Source of the DNA: an uncultured Dorea sp.
GTDB taxonomy: Bacteria > Bacillota > Clostridia > Lachnospirales > Lachnospiraceae
Assembly (NCBI GenBank): GCA_910588745.1
Contig: CAJURK010000066.1
Location: 1,787-12,297 of the forward strand
Reading direction: 5' to 3'
DNA: 10,511 bases
Part shown: positions 5,714 through 10,511 of the stretch, piece by piece
Numbering within the stretch: the stretch's first letter is position 1
How the letters are laid out: every line of letters begins with the position of its first letter
Notes under the pieces: model-generated
Databases searched by the model: none
Seen by the model: the letters and a program-made list of their open reading frames with translations, nothing else
What the model was told of the DNA's origin: nothing
Position numbers and translations under genes: made by a program

Positions 5714-8032
5714 ATGACGAAGCAGGAATATAATTTAAAGTTGAAAAATTGTCAGGAAGCGATACAGGAGGGACAAATCGAGGATATTCCAGCGAAATTG
5801 GACGATTTGTATCAATTTAAGCCGGTACGGTTGGAGTGGTACGTTGCTAAAGCAGCATATTTATGGAAAATAGGAAAGCCATTAAAAACTGTTTTTGATT
5901 GTTTAGCAGGGAAAGGTTGGTATCTTTACAATTATCCTGGGATGAAGGAGTTTTCTGATTTATATATAAAGTTGTTAGAAAAAATAAAAAATGCTCCGGA
6001 TATCCTGCGGCATCAGCTTCTTTATTTAAGAGGATGTGATGTGAAAACTCCGGAAGAGGAACAGTGGCTTTCAAATGTGCAATCTGATTTCAAACAGGCA
6101 AAAAGGAGTTTTTTAAATAATCCCCAAGATGCTGCTGCGGTAAAAATACTATTGGATTTTTACTTTTCTTTTCAAGATTATATTATGTTTTCTTTATTAG
6201 CATCCTATATACGACAAGAAAAATTGAATATTGAAATAGGCCGAAAACCATTTTTAGGATTCTCTAATTCTGGATATTTAACAGAAAATTTGGATATAGG
6301 GAAAGAAACGCCGTTTTTGTTAATTGAGGATGAATATGCAGACAGTTTAGATTATGAAGTTGCAGTGTTTATTTTAAACAAATTACATAAAAAAATATTT
6401 TTTATGAAAGTCCCTATTCCAATAGAAATAGACCATGAAGTGGATATAAGCGCAACGGTGGAAGCCAGTATGGACTCAACAACCGTTGATAAAAGAACTT
6501 ATACAATATATCCGGCGGAAGTCATTTGTAATGGAAATTCTTTGGGGGACAATCGAGAATATATTTTGGATTATTTGATCCAAAATGAATTTAAGGAGAA
6601 TATTGCCGTCATTATTACCAGCGGAATTATATTTGATAATCTTTGCAGTCAATCGGTTTTAAAGAAAAATTTGGAACGTCTGGGAAGTTTTTCGGCGCCA
6701 ACATTAGAATCACAGGTAACGTTTGGATGGATCGGAGATTACTTAAGTTATATTAATCAGATACATGACATTGATGCAAGAATACTTCTAGAGGAACCGG
6801 CAACGGTATCATATTCTATTATTGTTCCTGCGAGAAACTCTGCCGCTACTTTGCGATATACTCTTATGACTTGTTTAAACCAGCGATATAAAGGCGCGTA
6901 TGAAATTGTTTTAAGCGATAACTCTACTCCGGGCAACACCGAAGTATACCAGCTTTATAAGGAACTTAACGATCCTAGAATTAAATATTATCGAACGCCT
7001 CGTGAGTTTAACCTGTCCAGAAGTTTTGAATTTGCTTTCCTTCATGCAAAAGGTGAGTTTCTTCTTTCAATTGGTTCGGACGACGCAATCCTTCCATGGG
7101 CTTTAGAAGTTCTGGATACCCTAAGAAAAAAATATCCGGATGAGGAAATAATTCAGTGGGAGCGTGGATTTTATGTATGGCCGGGATTTAATGGCGGCCA
7201 ACAGAATCAGTTTGTTATTCCCAGGGGGTATCGGAAGGACGAGTTGCAGGCAGGGTATTGTACGCAGTCTTATTACTTCGGCGCTGTATTGGAGAACAGC
7301 GCGCAGATGTATCTGCTTCCGAACCTATATTTAAACTCTGGCTGCCGGCGCAAATACCTGAAAAAGATTTTAGATAGAACAGGAAGGCTTTTTGATGGTA
7401 TATGCCAGGACATTTATATGGGGGTAGTGAATGCAGCAATTAATGAAAAAATACTAAGTATCAAGTATCCATTAACGATTGCCGGAATGTCAGCCAGTTC
7501 TATGGGCGCCAAAGCAAATATGATTTATGAATTGAAAGAAGATGAAAAAAATTTTTTAAATGATTTGAAAAAGACGGGAAATATTGGAGGCTATAACTCA
7601 TCTTTTTATGAACGTTTGATGCCGGAAGTAACTACAGATAAAAGTTCGCTTTATAACTGTCTTTTACGTATGATTGCGCGGGGAGTTATAGCGGAAACCG
7701 ATTTGGAACAAATAGATTTCCGGGAATGGTTTTTGGATGTATGCGCGCAAATGGATATTCGTGATTCCCTGTTTGATAAGAAGATCCACTATTTTCGTTA
7801 TACCGCTTCTTTACATGGCGAAGAATTTTTAAGATGGTTTGATGAATCCATTTATTGCAAGGTGTTTTCCCCACGTAAGATAGACGAGGAAAAGCTTGCC
7901 AAGCTGCAGCAGAAAAAGTGCTATATCGAAGGAATTGACGAATATGGAGGCCGAACCCTAGATGCGTCCAAATATGATGTGAAAAACATATATGAAGCTG
8001 CAAATTTATTTGAAAAAATATCTGAATTATAA
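5714..8032 (+). CDS. Large multidomain protein with central family 2 glycosyltransferase domain
   Basis: 772 residues, no signal peptide or membrane segment seen, so probably cytoplasmic. The GT2 (GT-A fold) domain runs from about 366 to 600. It has the opening strand YSIIVPARNSAATLRYTL (367-384), EIVLSDNS (397-404), YYRTPREFNLSRSFEFAF (425-442), the metal/nucleotide site SIGSDDAILP (452-461; Asp456-Asp457 as DXD equivalent) and a later QDIYMG (565-570) in the place of the catalytic-base E/QD motif. Residues 1-170 look helical and may be TPR-like. Residues 200-345 look like an alpha/beta domain I cannot assign (LLIEDEYADSLD..., then AVIITSGIIFDNL). Residues 620-772 form a helical tail. It should transfer a sugar from an NDP donor; donor and acceptor are unknown. 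The ATG has GAGAAAGG (5701-5708) 5 bases upstream. It is far AT-richer than the genes to its left, except for a patch at about 7141-7380. The next gene starts after 11 bases. Confidence 0.85.
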   Translation: MTKQEYNLKLKNCQEAIQEGQIEDIPAKLDDLYQFKPVRLEWYVAKAAYLWKIGKPLKTVFDCLAGKGWYLYNYPGMKEFSDLYIKLLEKIKNAPDILRHQLLYLRGCDVKTPEEEQWLSNVQSDFKQAKRSFLNNPQDAAAVKILLDFYFSFQDYIMFSLLASYIRQEKLNIEIGRKPFLGFSNSGYLTENLDIGKETPFLLIEDEYADSLDYEVAVFILNKLHKKIFFMKVPIPIEIDHEVDISATVEASMDSTTVDKRTYTIYPAEVICNGNSLGDNREYILDYLIQNEFKENIAVIITSGIIFDNLCSQSVLKKNLERLGSFSAPTLESQVTFGWIGDYLSYINQIHDIDARILLEEPATVSYSIIVPARNSAATLRYTLMTCLNQRYKGAYEIVLSDNSTPGNTEVYQLYKELNDPRIKYYRTPREFNLSRSFEFAFLHAKGEFLLSIGSDDAILPWALEVLDTLRKKYPDEEIIQWERGFYVWPGFNGGQQNQFVIPRGYRKDELQAGYCTQSYYFGAVLENSAQMYLLPNLYLNSGCRRKYLKKILDRTGRLFDGICQDIYMGVVNAAINEKILSIKYPLTIAGMSASSMGAKANMIYELKEDEKNFLNDLKKTGNIGGYNSSFYERLMPEVTTDKSSLYNCLLRMIARGVIAETDLEQIDFREWFLDVCAQMDIRDSLFDKKIHYFRYTASLHGEEFLRWFDESIYCKVFSPRKIDEEKLAKLQQKKCYIEGIDEYGGRTLDASKYDVKNIYEAANLFEKISEL

Positions 8033-8043
8033 GAAAGGTAGAT

Positions 8044-9372
8044 ATGACGATGGAAAAGACATTTAATCTTGAAGAGTATTATAAAAAAGCGTGGAGCGGA
8101 GAAGTATGCGGAGATACCTCTATTATAGAATATATCAAAAGCTACAAACACGTTATACTGTGGGGGGCGAGTTACCAGGGAAGCGCTGTTGGAAAAAGAC
8201 TTTTGGAATTGGGCGTACATATAGAAAACTATTGGGATATCCGCTGGGAAGAGTTAAAAAGTGTGAACCAGATAGCGGTAATCCCCCCGTTTGAAAGTAA
8301 CGACAAGGATAATTGCTTGATAATTGTTTGTATTGGTAACCGGGTCATACAGAAAAACCTAATAAAGGATATGAAGGAACATGGTTACGAAAATATGGTT
8401 TATGGGGATTATTTATATATGGGTTTGTTATGTCCGTTTGATCAAAAGACGGGAATTAATGCAAGACGTTGTTCTGGAACAATGGAGTGCAGGCAGATTT
8501 ACTGTCATAGAATTAATGGCATTTTAAACGCCCAATGTAAAAGCGAAGACCCTATTTTTTTAACGTCTGTAACACTGGTCATTAACCAGAGATGCAGTTT
8601 GAAGTGTAAATATTGTACCTCTTATATGAATGCATATGATGTGCGGGAGAGGCTTGACTTTCCATTGGAACAGATATGCAGCGATATTGATAAATTCTTT
8701 GGGGCGGTAGATATGGTTGGAACCATTACAGTAATGGGGGGAGAACCTTTCATGCACAAAGATCTTTCACAAATCATAGAGCATCTTTGCAAATGGGAGA
8801 ATTTTGGCTTGATATCTATCGCAACATCGGGAACATATCCTATTAAGCCGGAGCAACTGGAAGGATTGCATGATAAACGGGTAAACGTCAGCTTTTCAAA
8901 CTACACGGAAAGTATCAATGAAAACCAAAGGAAGATGTTTTATAAAAATATAGAAGTGGTAAAGAATTCCGGCGTTTGCTACACAGTAGGTGAATTTTCA
9001 CCGGAATGGATTATACCGACATCTTTAACAAATAAGTTTTATTCTGATGAGACAGCTGCCGAAAAGAAGTCGATCTGTACACATTGGCATCAAATAAAAA
9101 ATGGAAAAGTACATCCCTGCGATTTTGCAACTGCGATATACAGCTTGCATGTAGCTGATTATAAGGATGATTATGTTGATTTGAATCAGGACATTCCAAA
9201 AGAAGAACTAAAAAGACAACTGCGGCAATATATCGATAAACCGTTTTATGAAAGCTGTCGTCATCACGGTTATATGGAAGGCGAAAGAAGGCTAACGGCA
9301 AAGGCGGCGGAACAAGGGTTTTCAGATTTTATACATTTGTCAAAGGAGAATATCGCTGAAAAACAAATTTAG
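8044..9372 (+). CDS. Radical SAM protein with N-terminal Rossmann-like domain and Cys-rich linker
   Basis: 442 residues. The radical SAM core carries Cys184-SLK-Cys188-KY-Cys191 (the CxxxCxxC [4Fe-4S] site) and the SAM-contacting MGGEP (231-235). Before it, residues about 33-125 look Rossmann-like: HVILWGASYQGSAVGKRLLE (36-55) with a G-x-S-x-x-G turn, then IIVCIGNR (93-100). Such a domain may bind a nucleotide sugar. Between them is a cysteine cluster (Cys130, 143, 149, 154, 165). After the core, Cys345, Cys359 (NGKVHPCDF) and Cys405 suggest a SPASM-like auxiliary cluster region. Function is unknown; by context it may modify a sugar, a glycan or a peptide bearing it. ATGs exist at 8044 and 8050. 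GAAAGG (8033-8038) lies 5 and 11 bases before them, so 8044 is chosen. Its stop (9370-9372) shares bases with the AGGAGG of the next gene. Confidence 0.88.
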   Translation: MTMEKTFNLEEYYKKAWSGEVCGDTSIIEYIKSYKHVILWGASYQGSAVGKRLLELGVHIENYWDIRWEELKSVNQIAVIPPFESNDKDNCLIIVCIGNRVIQKNLIKDMKEHGYENMVYGDYLYMGLLCPFDQKTGINARRCSGTMECRQIYCHRINGILNAQCKSEDPIFLTSVTLVINQRCSLKCKYCTSYMNAYDVRERLDFPLEQICSDIDKFFGAVDMVGTITVMGGEPFMHKDLSQIIEHLCKWENFGLISIATSGTYPIKPEQLEGLHDKRVNVSFSNYTESINENQRKMFYKNIEVVKNSGVCYTVGEFSPEWIIPTSLTNKFYSDETAAEKKSICTHWHQIKNGKVHPCDFATAIYSLHVADYKDDYVDLNQDIPKEELKRQLRQYIDKPFYESCRHHGYMEGERRLTAKAAEQGFSDFIHLSKENIAEKQI

Positions 9373-9383
9373 GAGGAATAATA

Positions 9384-10328
9384 ATGAGCAGGTATCCGGA
9401 AAAATTATCGAGAATAGAAATAACAACAACGATGGGCTGTCGATTAAATTGTAGATTTTGCCCTCAGAAAAGATTATTAGAAGAATATAAAAAAACAGAA
9501 AATCCTAATAAAACATCAATGACGGTAGAAGATTTCAAGGGAGTTTTATCACAGGTATATGAAAATGGCATAATTACGTTTTCTGGTATGTCGGAGACTT
9601 TTCAGAATAAGGAAGCATCCCTGATGATGCGCGAAGCGTATGAGCAGGGTTTCAAGCTGCAGCTTTTTACAACATTACAGGGAATGTCAGATGAAGATTT
9701 TGAAAATCTAAAGGGAGTAAATTTTCAAATGATTGTTCTGCATATACCTGATGAAGAAGAGAATTCTAAATTTGTTATTGATAAAGAATATTTAGAACAT
9801 TTACAAAGATTTATCTCAGAATATAATATTTTATATTATTCCTGTCATGGGGAAGTACATCCCTTAGTAAGAGATATTATTAATCCTAAAACGCCCATTG
9901 CTTCTGAGATGAAAAACCGCGCCGGAAATCTTACAGAAGAAAAGTTGGAAGAATATCATTGGGACAAAGGCAGAATTGTTTGTACCGGTGCTATTTTTAA
10001 TACGAATGGAACCGCATCCGGGTGGACTCCGTTATTACTTCCAAATGGTACTCTTCTTGCATGTTGTAATGATTATGGTTTAGAACTTATTTTAGGCAAT
10101 CTTTATAAAGAGTCATGGGAGAATATATTAAATTCAGAAAAATTTGCATGGTTTGAGAATGCATTTGATGATGATTCAACTGATATTTTGTGTAGAAAAT
10201 GTAATCGTGCAAACTATAGAAAAGAGGCTGTAAAAAGAAATAGCAATATTTTGTGGAATAATGCCATTAAAGTAGGAAGAATGTTACAAAGTGTAGAAGT
10301 AAATTGTGGGGGGGACATTAGAGGATAA
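9384..10328 (+). CDS. Radical SAM/SPASM-type protein of surface-glycan clusters
   Basis: 314 residues. The CxxxCxxC motif is Cys19-RLN-Cys23-RF-Cys26, followed by PQK. The second conserved loop reads FSGMSETFQN (66-75) where most relatives have G-x-x-EP. Then come FTTLQGM (95-101), VLHIPDEEEN (118-127), and RAGNL (179-183), which recalls a radical SAM subfamily I remember from capsule/O-antigen clusters; that link is from memory. The C-terminal SPASM-like part has Cys200, LLLPNGTLLACCNDYG (217-232), GNLYKESWENILNSEKF (238-254) and Cys270-RK-Cys273, consistent with a further Fe-S cluster. Catalytic role is unknown. The start is certain: AGGAGG (9371-9376) lies 7 bases before the ATG and overlaps the preceding stop, so the two radical SAM genes are translationally linked. 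Its last 23 bases overlap the next frame at a G7 run, so the native C-terminus may be longer than annotated. Confidence 0.88.
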   Translation: MSRYPEKLSRIEITTTMGCRLNCRFCPQKRLLEEYKKTENPNKTSMTVEDFKGVLSQVYENGIITFSGMSETFQNKEASLMMREAYEQGFKLQLFTTLQGMSDEDFENLKGVNFQMIVLHIPDEEENSKFVIDKEYLEHLQRFISEYNILYYSCHGEVHPLVRDIINPKTPIASEMKNRAGNLTEEKLEEYHWDKGRIVCTGAIFNTNGTASGWTPLLLPNGTLLACCNDYGLELILGNLYKESWENILNSEKFAWFENAFDDDSTDILCRKCNRANYRKEAVKRNSNILWNNAIKVGRMLQSVEVNCGGDIRG

Positions 10329-10511
10329 AAAAGCAAATATAATAAATGATTTATTATTTAGTAAAAATATTTGTATTTTTGGATTAGGGAAATTATTTTT
10401 TGATACATATAATAATATTCCCTGGAAAAATGTGTTGTTATCAGATAGAGAAGGTATTTGTGCATATTGCGGCATCCAACGGCCGATTTTGCGGAGCAAA
10501 ACGGCCGCAAT
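10306..10511 (+). CDS. Start of a Rossmann-like ORF, partial (3' end outside window), or C-terminal extension of the radical SAM protein
   Basis: A frame with no stop runs from a GTG at 10306 to the window end (68 codons plus two bases). It contains KNICIFGLGKLFFDTY followed by PWKNVLLSDREGI, which resembles the first strand, glycine turn and second strand of a Rossmann-like domain, like the N-terminal domain of the gene at 8044. It overlaps the end of the preceding radical SAM gene by 23 bases. The GTG has no good ribosome site, so either translation is coupled or this is really the tail of the upstream protein, separated by one base in a G7 run. After about base 10459 the reading no longer looks like this domain and the DNA becomes GC-rich and repetitive, suggesting an interruption. 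Product not identifiable. Confidence 0.5.
   Translation, partial: MGGTLEDKKANIINDLLFSKNICIFGLGKLFFDTYNNIPWKNVLLSDREGICAYCGIQRPILRSKTAA
10308..10314 (+). repeat. G7 homopolymer at the gene junction
   Basis: Seven consecutive Gs lie inside the 23-base overlap between the radical SAM gene ending at 10328 and the frame beginning at 10306. The downstream frame is offset by +1, so deleting one G would join the two into one continuous reading frame. G6 runs at 8162-8167 and 8736-8741 lie in the first radical SAM gene, making this the longest G run I found in the AT-rich block. It could be a phase-variable tract, a programmed-frameshift site or a sequence error. Confidence 0.7.
10466..10511. repeat. 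GC-rich tandem and palindromic repeat at window end, possible transposon or recombination end
   Basis: By hand count 26 of 46 bases are G/C, against about a quarter just upstream. ATTGCGGC (10466-10473) is the exact reverse complement of GCCGCAAT (10504-10511). Inside, CGGCCG-A-TTTTGC (10480-10492), a GGA loop and GCAAAACGGCCG (10496-10507) make a 12-pair hairpin with one bulged A. The segment is also an imperfect 22-base tandem duplication (10466-10487 against 10488-10509; 14 of 22 matching, including TTGCGG and AACGGCCG). TGTGCA begins just before it at 10459. Multiple repeats behind a 5'-TG end would suit an IS21-type element end, but no transposase is visible, so the identity is a guess. 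Confidence 0.45.

Noticed and set aside
1..10511. CRISPR array, tRNA or rRNA genes, phage genes
   Set aside because: No regularly spaced repeats, tRNA-like cloverleaf or rRNA-like sequence was seen; the window is almost fully occupied by + strand protein genes.

Overview
The window looks like part of a cell-surface glycan (capsule, exopolysaccharide or flagellin-glycan) biosynthesis locus from a Gram-positive anaerobe. A gut-type clostridium such as a Lachnospiraceae member is my best guess. The reasons are strong purine-rich AGGAGG-type ribosome sites, tight same-strand spacing, oxygen-sensitive enzymes (an Fe-S dehydratase and two radical SAM proteins), and the mix of sugar-nucleotide enzymes. 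The lineage is inferred from style and gene content only; no marker gene is present. All eight genes read on the + strand. The first and last are cut by the window edges, and I see no convincing terminator.

Left block (1-5617, GC-rich; a hand-counted sample at 4021-4080 is 35/60 G+C). It holds the C-terminal end of a UDP-glucose/GDP-mannose-type dehydrogenase, then four genes that read as one pathway. These are an RfbH/DdhC-type E1 dehydratase that removes the 3-hydroxyl of a CDP-4-keto-6-deoxyhexose, an HMGL-like (DRE-TIM) aldolase, an acetolactate-synthase-like thiamine diphosphate (ThDP) enzyme, and an extended SDR reductase/epimerase. By analogy with yersiniose synthesis (DdhC, then YerE, then YerF), the set probably makes a CDP-3,6-dideoxy sugar carrying a carbon branch at C4. 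The aldolase is an extra component that the yersiniose pathway does not need. The cytidylyltransferase, the 4,6-dehydratase and the E3 reductase that should accompany E1 are not in the window.

Right block (5618-10465, AT-rich; samples at 6181-6240 and 10081-10140 are 14/60 and 15/60 G+C). It holds a large 772-residue protein with a central GT2 glycosyltransferase domain, a radical SAM protein with an N-terminal Rossmann-like domain and a Cys-rich linker, a second radical SAM/SPASM protein, and the start of another Rossmann-like ORF. The composition break coincides with the end of the SDR gene, whose C-terminus looks clipped. The right block is therefore probably a separately acquired, strain-variable cassette for assembling and modifying the glycan.

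Right edge (10466-10511). Composition jumps back to GC-rich, in a 46-base segment that is both tandemly repeated and palindromic. It resembles a transposon end or a recombination/hairpin site and probably interrupts the last ORF. Just before it, a run of seven Gs lies exactly where the second radical SAM gene overlaps the last ORF. Loss of one G would fuse the two.
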